Positions 1 to 8,758 of a stretch of 64,000 bases of DNA are shown in pieces. Below the pieces are notes generated by a model. It was not told the origin of the DNA. It made no database searches and saw only the letters and a program-made list of their open reading frames with translations. Position numbers and translations under genes: made by a program. The stretch spans positions 2,294,001 to 2,358,000 of the forward strand of contig OZ255824.1 in NCBI GenBank assembly GCA_965277495.1. Direction: 5' to 3'. Every line of letters begins with the position of its first letter. The stretch's first letter is position 1. Origin of the DNA: CAHJXG01 sp965277495 (lineage in GTDB: Bacteria > Pseudomonadota > Alphaproteobacteria > Acetobacterales > Acetobacteraceae).

Positions 1-657
1 GGCCTGGACCTGATCGTGCACACCAACCGCGAGGCGCAGGCCCAGGGCGTCAACCCGTTCGACCACGGCTCGTTCTATATCCACGCCATGAAAACCGAGG
101 CGCTGAAGGCGGCGTTGCGGCAGCACGCCTTCGATGCGGCCTTCGGCGGCGCGCGGCGCGACGAGGAGAAATCCCGTGCCAAGGAGCGCGTGTTCTCGTT
201 CCGCACCGCCGCCCAGCAATGGGACCCCAAGGACCAGCGCCCGGAGTTCTGGAACCTGTACAACGGCCGTGTCGGACCCGGCGAGTCGATCCGCGTGTTC
301 CCGCTGTCCAATTGGACCGAGCTCGACATCTGGCAGTATGTGCTCGCGGAGGAGATCCCGCTGGTGCCGCTGTATCGCGCCGCGCTCCGCCCGGTGGTGG
401 ACCGGGACGGCAGCCTGATCGTGGTCGATGACGAGCGCATGCGGCTGCGCCCCGGCGAGGTCCCGCAACAGCGCATGGTCCGCTTCCGCTCGCTCGGCTG
501 CTACCCGCTGACCGGCGCCATCGAGAGCCACGCGCAGTCGCTGCCGGAGATCGTCGGCGAGATGCTCGCGGTCCGCACCTCCGAACGCGGCACGCGGCTG
601 ACCGACAAGGACGAGTCGGACTCGATGGAGCACAAAAAGCGCGAGGGCTATTTTTGA
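1..657 (+). CDS. cysD: Sulfate adenylyltransferase subunit 2 (CysD), 5' end outside window
   Basis: This is the C-terminal part of the small catalytic subunit of ATP sulfurylase, which with CysN makes adenosine 5'-phosphosulfate from ATP and sulfate in assimilatory sulfate reduction in the cytoplasm. The frame is open from base 1, so the start codon and the N-terminal PP-loop region lie upstream. The visible part carries typical CysD sequence: the GARRDEEKSRAKER stretch, the SNWTELDIWQY segment, the RSLGCYPLTGAI segment and the terminal KKREGYF. The stop codon overlaps the ATG of the next gene by one base (TGATG), so the two subunits are translationally coupled. Family membership is clear; only the start is missing. 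Confidence 0.96.
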   Translation, partial: GLDLIVHTNREAQAQGVNPFDHGSFYIHAMKTEALKAALRQHAFDAAFGGARRDEEKSRAKERVFSFRTAAQQWDPKDQRPEFWNLYNGRVGPGESIRVFPLSNWTELDIWQYVLAEEIPLVPLYRAALRPVVDRDGSLIVVDDERMRLRPGEVPQQRMVRFRSLGCYPLTGAIESHAQSLPEIVGEMLAVRTSERGTRLTDKDESDSMEHKKREGYF

Positions 658-2543
658 TGGACCAGCACGTGCCCGCCTCCCTCGCGGAACAAGGCGCCGC
701 GCCGCTGGGCCAGCTTCGCTTCCTGACCTGCGGCAGCGTCGACGACGGCAAGTCGACCCTGATCGGACGGCTCTTGTATGACACGCGCGGCATCCTGGAG
801 GACCAGCTCCTCACCCTGAAGCGCGACAGCAAGCGGCATGGCTCGAGCGGGGACCATCTCGACCTTTCATTGCTGGTCGACGGTCTCGAAGCCGAGCGGG
901 AGCAGGGCATCACCATCGATGTCGCCTACCGCTTCTTCAACACACAGCGCCGCCGCTTCGTTGTGGCCGACACCCCGGGCCACGAGCAATATACCCGCAA
1001 CATGGCCACCGGCGCCTCCAACGCGGAGTTGGCGGTGATGCTGGTGGACGCGCGCAAGGGCGTGCTGGTGCAGACGAAGCGGCACGCGTTCATCGCCGGC
1101 CTGATGGGCATACGACATGTCGTGCTGGCGGTGAACAAGATCGATTTGGTCGAGTTCAGCCAGGAGTGCTTCGATTCCATCGATGCCGAGTTCCGCGCCG
1201 CCGTGGCGGAGCTGAACTTCAGCACCCTGCAGTCGATACCGATCTCGGCCCGGCACGGCGACAACGTCATCACATCGAGCGCCAACATGCCGTGGTACGA
1301 GGGGCCGAGCCTGCTCGAATATCTCGAAGGCGTGGCGGTGGAGCAGGAGACGCTCGCGCGCCCGTTCCGCATGCCGGTGCAATGGGTGAACCGGCCCAAC
1401 CTCGATTTCCGCGGCTATGCCGGCACCGTGGCCAGCGGCCGGGTGCGGCCCGGTGACCGCATCGTCGTGCAGCCCTCCGGCGGCCAGGCCGAGATCAAGC
1501 GCATCGTCACCATGGACGGCATCCTGCCGGTGGCCGAGGCTGGCGACGCCGTGACGCTCGTGCTCGACCGCGAGATCGACGTTTCGCGCGGCGATGTGCT
1601 GGCGGCGGCCGACGCGCCGGTCGGGATAGCGGACGCGCTCTCGGCCCGGGTGATCTGGCTGCACGACACGCCGCTGGTCGCCGGGCGCGACTATCTGGTG
1701 AAGCTCGGCGCCCGCAGCGTGCCCGGCACCGTCGAGCGCATCCGCCACCGCATCGACGTGAACACGCGGGACGCTTTGCCGGCAGCGTCGCTGGGCCTGA
1801 ACGACCTGGGCAGCATCGAGCTGCATCTGCAGTTGCCGGTGGCGTTCGAGCCGTATTCCGACAGCCGCGACCTCGGCGGCTTCATCCTGATCGACCGGCT
1901 GACCAACGCGACCGTAGGCGTCGGCATGATCGAGGCGGCGCTGCGCCGGGCGACCAGCCTGACCTGGCAGGTGCTTGACGTGGACCGTGCGGCGCGCGCG
2001 CGGCTGAAGCGCCAGGGCGCTGCGGTGCTGTGGTTCACCGGGCTGTCCGGTTCGGGCAAGTCCACCATCGCCAACCTGGTGGAGCGCCGGCTGCACGCCC
2101 TGGGCCGGCACACCTACACGCTGGACGGCGACAACCTCCGCCATGGGCTGAACCAGGACCTGGGATTTTCCGAGGCGGACCGGGCGGAGAACGTGCGCCG
2201 CGCGTCCGAGGTGGCGGCGCTGTTCGCCGACGCCGGGATGATCGTGATCGCGAGCCTGATCTCGCCGCACCGCGCCGAGCGGGACCGGGCCCGGCAGCGC
2301 GTGCCGGAGGGCGAGTTCATCGAGGTGTTCATCGACACGCCCATCGACGAGTGCCGCCGGCGTGATCCGAAAGGATTGTACCAAAAGGCCGACGCCGGGC
2401 TAATCCGCGGGTTCACTGGGATCGACGCCCCTTATGAGCCGCCCGAGACGCCGGAACTGCATCTGCGCACGGCCGAGGCCTCGCCGGAGGACATAGCCGA
2501 ACGCATCGTGGCCGAGCTGCGCCGCCGGGGCGTGATCCGGTAA
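657..2543 (+). CDS. cysNC: Bifunctional sulfate adenylyltransferase subunit 1 / APS kinase (CysNC)
   Basis: This fused protein combines the regulatory GTPase of ATP sulfurylase (CysN) with APS kinase (CysC), so it makes both APS and PAPS. The N-terminal half has the EF-Tu-like GTPase motifs CGSVDDGKST (about residues 25-33), DTPGHEQYTRNM and NKIDL, followed by beta-barrel domains. The C-terminal third begins with the kinase P-loop GLSGSGKST (about 462-470) and contains LDGDNLRHGLNQDLGFS, typical of APS kinase. The length of 628 residues matches known CysNC fusions. I chose ATG 657; a TTG one codon earlier is possible. It overlaps cysD by one base and is followed closely by a TauE-type permease. 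Confidence 0.96.
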   Translation: MDQHVPASLAEQGAAPLGQLRFLTCGSVDDGKSTLIGRLLYDTRGILEDQLLTLKRDSKRHGSSGDHLDLSLLVDGLEAEREQGITIDVAYRFFNTQRRRFVVADTPGHEQYTRNMATGASNAELAVMLVDARKGVLVQTKRHAFIAGLMGIRHVVLAVNKIDLVEFSQECFDSIDAEFRAAVAELNFSTLQSIPISARHGDNVITSSANMPWYEGPSLLEYLEGVAVEQETLARPFRMPVQWVNRPNLDFRGYAGTVASGRVRPGDRIVVQPSGGQAEIKRIVTMDGILPVAEAGDAVTLVLDREIDVSRGDVLAAADAPVGIADALSARVIWLHDTPLVAGRDYLVKLGARSVPGTVERIRHRIDVNTRDALPAASLGLNDLGSIELHLQLPVAFEPYSDSRDLGGFILIDRLTNATVGVGMIEAALRRATSLTWQVLDVDRAARARLKRQGAAVLWFTGLSGSGKSTIANLVERRLHALGRHTYTLDGDNLRHGLNQDLGFSEADRAENVRRASEVAALFADAGMIVIASLISPHRAERDRARQRVPEGEFIEVFIDTPIDECRRRDPKGLYQKADAGLIRGFTGIDAPYEPPETPELHLRTAEASPEDIAERIVAELRRRGVIR

Positions 2544-2558
2544 ACGGGGGGACCTGGG

Positions 2559-3332
2559 ATGATCGATCCACTTTATACCCTGTCCGGCTTTGCAGTCGGC
2601 GCCTTGGTGGGCCTGACCGGGGTAGGGGGCGGATCGTTGATGACGCCGCTGCTGGTGCTGCTGTTCGGCATCCATCCGGCGACTGCGGTGGGCACCGACC
2701 TGCTGTATGCCGCATGCACGAAGTCGGTCGGCGTCGTTATCCATGGGCGCAGCCAAACCATCGATTGGCAGGTGACCCGGCGGTTGGCGGCCGGCAGCCT
2801 GCCAGCAGCGGCGCTCATGCTGCTTGGGCTCAACGAGCTTCATATTCATGCCGACGCGGTGTCGCGGATCATCACCCCCGTGCTGGCGGTGATGATCCTG
2901 CTGACGGTGCTATTATTGTTGTTCCAGAAGCAGTTGCTTGCGCGCTTGGGGCCACCCAGCGCCGAACTCTCGCCACGCGCGCTCCGGGGCCTGACCATTG
3001 CCGCCGGCGCGGTGCTCGGGGCGTTGGTGACGCTTACCTCGGTGGGCGCGGGGGCGCTGGGCGTGAGCGTGCTGACCCTGCTGTATCCTCGGCTGTCGAC
3101 GGTGCGGATCGTCGGATCGGACATCGCCCATGCCATTCCGCTGACCCTGCTGGCCGGGGTGGGCTATTGGTATATGGGCGCGGTCGACTGGGCGCTTTTG
3201 GGATCGCTGCTGTCCGGCTCGGTGCCGGGCATCATCGTCGGCAGCCTGCTGGCGACCCGGGTGCCGACCGTGGTGCTGCGCGGGACGCTGGCGGCAACGT
3301 TGACGCTGGTGGCGAGCAAGCTGCTGACTTGA
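2559..3332 (+). CDS. TauE/SafE family sulfite or organosulfonate exporter
   Basis: This is a 257-residue integral membrane protein with about eight hydrophobic segments. It has the glycine-rich start GFAVGALVGLTGVGGGSLMTP, a hallmark of the TauE/SafE (DUF81) family, and a second related repeat around GALVTLTSVGAGALGVS. Members move sulfite, sulfoacetate or similar anions across the inner membrane. It begins 15 bases after cysNC behind GGGGGACCTGGG, so it is probably in the same operon. From that context I infer a role in sulfur anion export or uptake during sulfate assimilation. The substrate cannot be read from the sequence. Confidence 0.88.
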   Translation: MIDPLYTLSGFAVGALVGLTGVGGGSLMTPLLVLLFGIHPATAVGTDLLYAACTKSVGVVIHGRSQTIDWQVTRRLAAGSLPAAALMLLGLNELHIHADAVSRIITPVLAVMILLTVLLLLFQKQLLARLGPPSAELSPRALRGLTIAAGAVLGALVTLTSVGAGALGVSVLTLLYPRLSTVRIVGSDIAHAIPLTLLAGVGYWYMGAVDWALLGSLLSGSVPGIIVGSLLATRVPTVVLRGTLAATLTLVASKLLT

Positions 3333-3462
3333 GGTGTTGTTGGCATCGTTGCGGTGTTTTAACAGGTGGTCCAGTGCTTCATCGCGAAGATGCGGTCCGG
3401 ATTGACCGCTTGATCCGCAAACGCCATAGCCGACGCTGGTTTGGTGGTGCAGGGCTACGCGC

Positions 3463-4041
3463 CTATGATGTCAACTGCTTGACCCGCAATAGAGCAATTG
3501 GACTGCGCTCCAGGGCATCCATAAACGCGGCGATATTATTTTGCACGGAGCGGTTGATCGACTCGCGCGCTCGGATCGCACCAACGAATGCGAATTCCAT
3601 CGGGGTCGTGCCCTGTGCGGAGATGACCTTTGTGAAGATTACGCTTCCCGTGCGACGGTCGACCAGTGTGTAACTAGCATCGGTATCGGTAGGGAACGTG
3701 ATGCCCATACCCGGCGCATAAAACTTCAGGATTTTGACTTCCAAGTTCACATGACGGCGGCTCTCGTCATTGAAGATGGCAGCTCGGGCGAGCGCCTCTT
3801 GGGTCGCCTCCTTCCAGGTGTTCGTCACGGCGGCCACTGCTGGGGGAAGATCGCCCGTCCGTTCATTCGGCGCACCGGGCGTTACGGTTATGCCTCGAAG
3901 GTCAGCGTCAAGGGAGGTTGGGCTTGACTGCACATTCTGGACGGAGAAGTTCAGCGGCTGCGGCGGATTACACGCTGCTAGTGAGCCTAAACCGAATAAC
4001 GCAAGTAGTCGGATTGCGGCCAAATGGTTGCTGGTGCGCAT
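3463..4041 (-). CDS. Predicted lipoprotein of unknown function
   Basis: This 192-residue protein starts with MRTSNHLAAIRLLALFGLGSL followed by the lipobox LAAC, so Cys24 should be lipidated and the protein anchored in the envelope. The mature part has no motif I recognise. It contains a segment that may be a beta-rich core (KILKFYAPGMGITFPTDT, SYTLVDRRTGSVIFTKVI) and a C-terminal helix (NNIAAFMDALERSPIALLRV). It lies alone, convergent with the exporter to its left. GC at third codon positions is lower than in neighbouring genes, so it may have been acquired later. No function is proposed. Confidence 0.72.
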   Translation of the reverse strand: MRTSNHLAAIRLLALFGLGSLAACNPPQPLNFSVQNVQSSPTSLDADLRGITVTPGAPNERTGDLPPAVAAVTNTWKEATQEALARAAIFNDESRRHVNLEVKILKFYAPGMGITFPTDTDASYTLVDRRTGSVIFTKVISAQGTTPMEFAFVGAIRARESINRSVQNNIAAFMDALERSPIALLRVKQLTS

Positions 4042-4140
4042 GCGTCTCTCGCCTAACCGATGTTGAACCGGATTATCTTCGTTTCTTTTGATGAAGCTCC
4101 AAACAAATGGTTCGCCTGCTATGTTTCTAATAGCCGCGAC

Positions 4141-4917
4141 TCAGCCGATGGGCAGGTCCACGCCCGAAAAGCGCTTGCATTCCGCGAGCAGCCGGTCCTG
4201 CCGCTCCGGTGCATGGGTTGCGCCACTCGGCTTGCGAAGCTGCTTGTGGTAGAAATACTGGCCGGTGGCCAACGCGGCCGGGTCGTCGCTGGCCGCAAGC
4301 CATGCCTGTGTCCGGTGCGCGGCGTCGAGGTCGCCCGTCGCGCGCGGACCGCTCATCTTCGTCGCCACCCAGCCAGGCTCCAGCGCGTTGGAAAGGATGC
4401 CCGGCCAGCGGCGCGCGACGGCGAAGGCCAGCAGGACGTCGTGCAGCTTGGTATCGGAATAGGCTTGGTTTCCCCGCCACGGGCGATGCTGCCAAATGAG
4501 GTCGTCAAGGCTGGCATCGCCACGGCGGTGCAGTTCGGAACTGACATAGACAAGCCGCTTCGGCCGCCGGATCAGCGCGGTCAGGATGTAAGGTGCCAGC
4601 GTGTTGACCGCGAACACGTGGGACAGCCCGTCCTCCGTCTCGATGCGCCGCGGCTCGCGGTAGCCGACGCCAGCGTTATGGATCACCGAGTCGAACGACC
4701 CGAGCGCGTTGACCTGCTCGGCTACGCTCCGGGTCTGGGCGACGCTGGCCAAGTCGCCGGTGACGACCGCCTCCGCGCCGGGTACGGCGATCATCGCCTC
4801 GCGGCCCCGCTGCTCGCTTCGTGCATGCAAGACAACGGCGTGGCCTTGTTCAACAAGAAGCTGGGCTGCCATCCGGCCCAAGCCGTCGGAGGAGCCGGTG
4901 ATGAATATGCGTGCCAT
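4141..4917 (-). CDS. SDR family NAD(P)-dependent oxidoreductase
   Basis: This is a short-chain dehydrogenase/reductase of 258 residues. It has the nucleotide-binding loop TGSSDGLG near residue 7, HNAG as the NNAG equivalent, and an active-site segment with YVSSELH followed by the AYSDTKLHDV stretch that supplies Tyr and Lys. I start at the ATG giving MARIFITG, because the open frame upstream overlaps the preceding gene and is not SDR-like. It starts 10 bases after the stop of the MFS exporter, so the two are probably cotranscribed. The substrate is unknown; the nearest annotated types are light-dependent protochlorophyllide reductase or retinol-dehydrogenase-like SDRs. Confidence 0.88.
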   Translation of the reverse strand: MARIFITGSSDGLGRMAAQLLVEQGHAVVLHARSEQRGREAMIAVPGAEAVVTGDLASVAQTRSVAEQVNALGSFDSVIHNAGVGYREPRRIETEDGLSHVFAVNTLAPYILTALIRRPKRLVYVSSELHRRGDASLDDLIWQHRPWRGNQAYSDTKLHDVLLAFAVARRWPGILSNALEPGWVATKMSGPRATGDLDAAHRTQAWLAASDDPAALATGQYFYHKQLRKPSGATHAPERQDRLLAECKRFSGVDLPIG

Positions 4918-4927
4918 CGGACCGGCT

Positions 4928-6403
4928 TCAAACCGGCAGCCTGGCCTTGCGTGGCACAAGCAGGATAATCAGCAGTGCCACCACGGCGATGCCCGCCGCC
5001 AGCATGAACACGTTGTGCAACGCGCCGGCCAGCGCGTCGGTCAGCCGCGCCAACTCCGCCGGGGGCAGGGCGATGCGCAGCGCTGGCTGCACCAGGTCAC
5101 GCACCGCGTCGCGCGATGACGGACCGGCTGCGGCCAGCCCGGCGTTCAGCACGCCGCCAAACGCAGCGGCGCCAATGGCCTGGCCGATCAGGCGGCAGAA
5201 GAAGAACAGCGACGTGGCGCGTCCGCGGTCGTGCTGCGCCACGCTGCTCTGCACCGCCACGTTGAACACCAGGCTATGCAGCCCGAGCCCCACGCCGACC
5301 AGCGCGCAAGCGCCCGCGACCCACGCCGGCGGCTGTCCCGGACGCAGCAGCAGCAGCGCCCCGGCGCCGGCGACCAGGCACAATGAACCCGCCAGCGCCA
5401 CCGGGCGATAGGCCAGCCGGTTCAGCACACGGCTCAGGCTGATGCTGGCGACGGTCCAACTGACGGTCAGCACGCCCAAGACGAAGCCGGCCACCAGGGC
5501 GCTGCGGCCCAGGACGCCCTGAATCCACGATGGCAGGAACGCCGTCGCGCCGATCAGCATCGCTCCGCACGCCAGGCCCGACAGGTTGCCGGCGACGATC
5601 AGCGGGTTGCGCCATAGATGCAGCGGCAGTGTCGGCGTGGGGCTACGCTGCTCCCGCCAGGCGAACCCGGCCAGCGCCGCCAAGCCGAGCGCGAGCAGGA
5701 CGATGATGCCGATCCGGCTGAACGACTCGTGCTGCACCAGCGCCGCCATGATAGCGCCGACGCCGACCGCCAGCATCGCAGCGCCGGCGAGGTCGATGGG
5801 CGCGTGCTGCCGGTTCGACGGGGGTTCGTGCAAATAGCGGGCGACGAGCGCCGTCGTCAGCACGCCGATCGGCAGGTTGACCCAGAACACGAACGGCCAT
5901 CCGAGCGTGCCGACGAAGAACGAGCCCAGCAGCGGCCCGATGATCGCCGAGATGCCCCAAATGCCGCTGACGTAGCCCAGCGCGCGCGGACGGTCGGCCG
6001 GGCGGGACACGTCGGCGATGATGGTGGTCGCGAGCGGGATCAGGCCGCCGCCGCCGATGCCCTGCAGCGCGCGGAACGCGATCAGCGACGCCATGCTCCA
6101 GGCGAAGCCGCACAGCAGCGACCCGGCCAGGAACACGGCGACGCTGGCGATATAGATGCGCTTGCGGCCGTACTGGTCCGCGAGCCGCCCATAGATCGGG
6201 GTCATCACCGCCTGCCCGAGCAAATAGACCCCAAACGCCCAGGTGAACAGGTCGAAGCCGCCGAGCTGGCCCACGATGGTCGGCATCGCCGTGCTGATGA
6301 CCGTCACCTCGACGGCGGCCATGAAGGTGGAGATCAGCATGGCGGCGATGATCAGCCGCACGCGCCGGGGGACGACTTCTTGGCCGGGGCGCGTCGTGCT
6401 CAT
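4928..6403 (-). CDS. MFS multidrug transporter, DHA2 (14-TM) type
   Basis: This is a 491-residue major facilitator with about 14 membrane segments, the layout of drug:H+ antiporter family 2 (EmrB/QacA/MdtD-like). Visible signatures are the loop 2-3 motif GRLADQYGRKRIY and motif C in SGIWGISAIIGPLLGSFF. I start at MSTTRPGQ (6403), because the upstream extension is arginine-rich and untypical. AAGAAAG lies a few bases before this ATG. It is the first gene of a two-gene unit with the SDR behind it. The likely role is export of a small hydrophobic compound; the substrate is not evident. Confidence 0.9.
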   Translation of the reverse strand: MSTTRPGQEVVPRRVRLIIAAMLISTFMAAVEVTVISTAMPTIVGQLGGFDLFTWAFGVYLLGQAVMTPIYGRLADQYGRKRIYIASVAVFLAGSLLCGFAWSMASLIAFRALQGIGGGGLIPLATTIIADVSRPADRPRALGYVSGIWGISAIIGPLLGSFFVGTLGWPFVFWVNLPIGVLTTALVARYLHEPPSNRQHAPIDLAGAAMLAVGVGAIMAALVQHESFSRIGIIVLLALGLAALAGFAWREQRSPTPTLPLHLWRNPLIVAGNLSGLACGAMLIGATAFLPSWIQGVLGRSALVAGFVLGVLTVSWTVASISLSRVLNRLAYRPVALAGSLCLVAGAGALLLLRPGQPPAWVAGACALVGVGLGLHSLVFNVAVQSSVAQHDRGRATSLFFFCRLIGQAIGAAAFGGVLNAGLAAAGPSSRDAVRDLVQPALRIALPPAELARLTDALAGALHNVFMLAAGIAVVALLIILLVPRKARLPV

Positions 6404-6616
6404 GGGGCTTTCTTGGCGATCAATGCGCTTTATGCAACCCAGCGTGCCCGCATGCCGCCGCCGAAGCTGCGGGAACATCGGCGCCGTCACGTGGGCGAGA
6501 CCTTGGGGCCTGGCCCAACGACGCCGCCTTGTTCATAAAACCGTAAAACTTCTGCATGGGATCGGCACGTAGAGGTCCTGTCACGGTTCAGCGTCAGTCT
6601 ACATGGAGAATTATCG

Positions 6617-8434
6617 ATGCGGTTGTTCTATCGGAGCTTGTTGCTCAGCACGGCATTCGTCGCCGGAGCGGTGGCGCAGGAGGCGGGCGCGCCGGCCCCG
6701 CACAACGTCGTCCTGTTCGTCGCCGACGGCCTGCGCCCGAGCTCGGTGACGCCGGAGCGGGCGCCCGCAATGAGCGCGCTGATGCAGAGCGGCGTGCGGT
6801 TCGAGAACTCGCACGCGATCTTCCCCACCTTCACCACCGCCAACGCCTCGACCATGGCGACCGGCCACCTGCTCGGCGACACCGGCGATTTCTCGAATAC
6901 GGTGTTCTCGGCGTTCCGGGTCCCGGCGGCGAAGGGCAGCGTGACGCCGTTCCTGGAGAACGACGCCGTGCTCGGCCAGATGAACCAGCAGTTCGGCGGC
7001 AACTACCTCAATGAGGAGACGATCCTCGCCGCCGCACGCGCCAAGGGCTATTCGACCGCCGCCATCGGCAAGGTCGGACCGGTCCATATCTTCGACCCGA
7101 CCGAGTCGAGCGGCCAGCTCACCATCAATATCGACGACGCCACCGGGACCGCAACCGGCGTCCCGCTGTCGCCCGAAATGCAGGCCGCGCTGGCCTCGTC
7201 AGAATTGCCGCTGGCGACGCCCAGCCGCGGGGCGAACGGCATCGCCGGCACCTCGGCCGTGCCCGGCGCCATCGTCGCCAACGTCGTTCAGCAGCAGTAT
7301 TTCGTCGACACGGCAACGCGGGCGGTGCTGCCGCTGTTCGCCCGGCGCGCCAAGCCGTTCGCGCTGGTGTTCTGGTCGCGCGATCCGGACGGCACCCAGC
7401 ACAACCAGGGCGACAGCCTGCTCAGCCTGACGCCGGGCATCGACGGCCCGACCTCCCAGGCGGCGGTGCGCAACGCCGATGACGACCTGCGGCAACTGCT
7501 GGCGGCGCTGCGGCAGCTTGGGCTGGAGGCGACGACGGATGTGATCCTCACCTCGGACCACGGCTTCTCGACCATCTCGAAGCAGAGCGCCACCAGCAAT
7601 GCGGTCAAGCATGGCTATGCCGGCGTGCCGTCCGGGCTGCTGCCGCGCGGTTTCGTCGGCATTGACCTCGCGATCGGGCTTGGCCTGCCGCTGTATGACC
7701 CCGACAGCAACTACGCCGCCGTCGATCCCACCGCCGCGTTCACCGCCAACGGCAACGCGGTGATCGGCAACGACCCGGATGACCCTGCCGTCGTCGTCGC
7801 CGCGAATGGCGGGTCGGATTTGATCTACGTGCGCCAGGGCGACAACGCGACGCTCGATCGGGTTGTGGCGATCCTGAGCGCGCAGGACTACACGAGCGGC
7901 CTGTTCGTCGACGACGCGTTCGGCGCGGTGCCGGGCACGCTGCCGATGAGTGCCGTGGGCTTGAAAGGCTCGGCGGTGACGCCGCAGCCTTCGGTCGCCA
8001 TCAGCTTCGCCACGAGCGACACCGGATGCGGCAACCCGGCCGCGTGCGGCGTCGAGCTCGCCGACACCGGGCTGCAGCAGGGCCAGGGCATGCACGGCAC
8101 CTTCGGACGCGCCGACACGATGAACACGATGGGCGCGATGGGTCCGGACTTCCGCGCCGGCTTTGCCGACCCGGCGCCGGCGAGCAACGCGGACCTTGGC
8201 ATGACGATCGCCAGCATCCTGAAGCTCGACATCCCGGCGAAGGGCAAGCTGATTGGCCGAGTGCTGTCCGAAGCGATCCAGGGCGGCGAGGCGGCGCCGG
8301 CGGCCACGCGGCAGACGCTCAACTCGGCGCCCGACGCGAATGGGCATGTCACGCGGTTGGCCTATCAGGTGCTTGGCACGACGTATTATTTCGATGCGGC
8401 CGGCTACCCGGCCCGCACGGTCGGGCTGCCATAG
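6617..8434 (+). CDS. Secreted alkaline phosphatase superfamily / type I phosphodiesterase-nucleotide pyrophosphatase
   Basis: This 605-residue protein has a cleavable signal peptide ending at AVAQ (residue 21), so it acts in the periplasm or outside. The mature protein opens with VVLFVADGLRPSSV, where the Asp binds metal. It continues with FPTFTTANASTMATG, where a Thr is the likely nucleophile, and later has LTSDHGFSTI, the second metal site. This arrangement belongs to the phosphodiesterase/NPP branch of the alkaline phosphatase fold. GGAGAA precedes the ATG. It is monocistronic, read divergently from the MFS gene. The substrate, nucleotide or phosphodiester, is inferred only from the family. 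Confidence 0.88.
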   Translation: MRLFYRSLLLSTAFVAGAVAQEAGAPAPHNVVLFVADGLRPSSVTPERAPAMSALMQSGVRFENSHAIFPTFTTANASTMATGHLLGDTGDFSNTVFSAFRVPAAKGSVTPFLENDAVLGQMNQQFGGNYLNEETILAAARAKGYSTAAIGKVGPVHIFDPTESSGQLTINIDDATGTATGVPLSPEMQAALASSELPLATPSRGANGIAGTSAVPGAIVANVVQQQYFVDTATRAVLPLFARRAKPFALVFWSRDPDGTQHNQGDSLLSLTPGIDGPTSQAAVRNADDDLRQLLAALRQLGLEATTDVILTSDHGFSTISKQSATSNAVKHGYAGVPSGLLPRGFVGIDLAIGLGLPLYDPDSNYAAVDPTAAFTANGNAVIGNDPDDPAVVVAANGGSDLIYVRQGDNATLDRVVAILSAQDYTSGLFVDDAFGAVPGTLPMSAVGLKGSAVTPQPSVAISFATSDTGCGNPAACGVELADTGLQQGQGMHGTFGRADTMNTMGAMGPDFRAGFADPAPASNADLGMTIASILKLDIPAKGKLIGRVLSEAIQGGEAAPAATRQTLNSAPDANGHVTRLAYQVLGTTYYFDAAGYPARTVGLP

Positions 8435-8758
8435 CAGGCTTCGGGGACCTCGCCCACCTTGCCATTCCGGGCATATCGGCGCCCTCAGGCTTAAGCCGGC
8501 GGCGGCGATGCGGGCGAAGTATATGTCGAAAAGCAAAAATACGATAGTCGGCCCGATCGCCCCTGCATTCAGTCCGTATAGTTTCGGACGCAGGTGGCCA
8601 GGCTGCATTGCTGGCGTAAAGCCGAGCGTTCTCAATCGGTCCTGCGTGGATCATGACAGGTTCGATTTGTTGCTGGACGCGAGGGGGCGACTTGAGGGAT
8701 GCCGATTTCCTGCTCTGCTGAGAACTTAGCTGCTTGGCCAAGCTTGCGCAGCGGGATC

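Noticed and set aside
6578..6584. CTGTCAC resembling half of a Pho box upstream of the secreted phosphodiesterase gene
   Set aside because: The second 7-base half at the required 4-base spacing matches the consensus at only two positions, so phosphate control is not supported.
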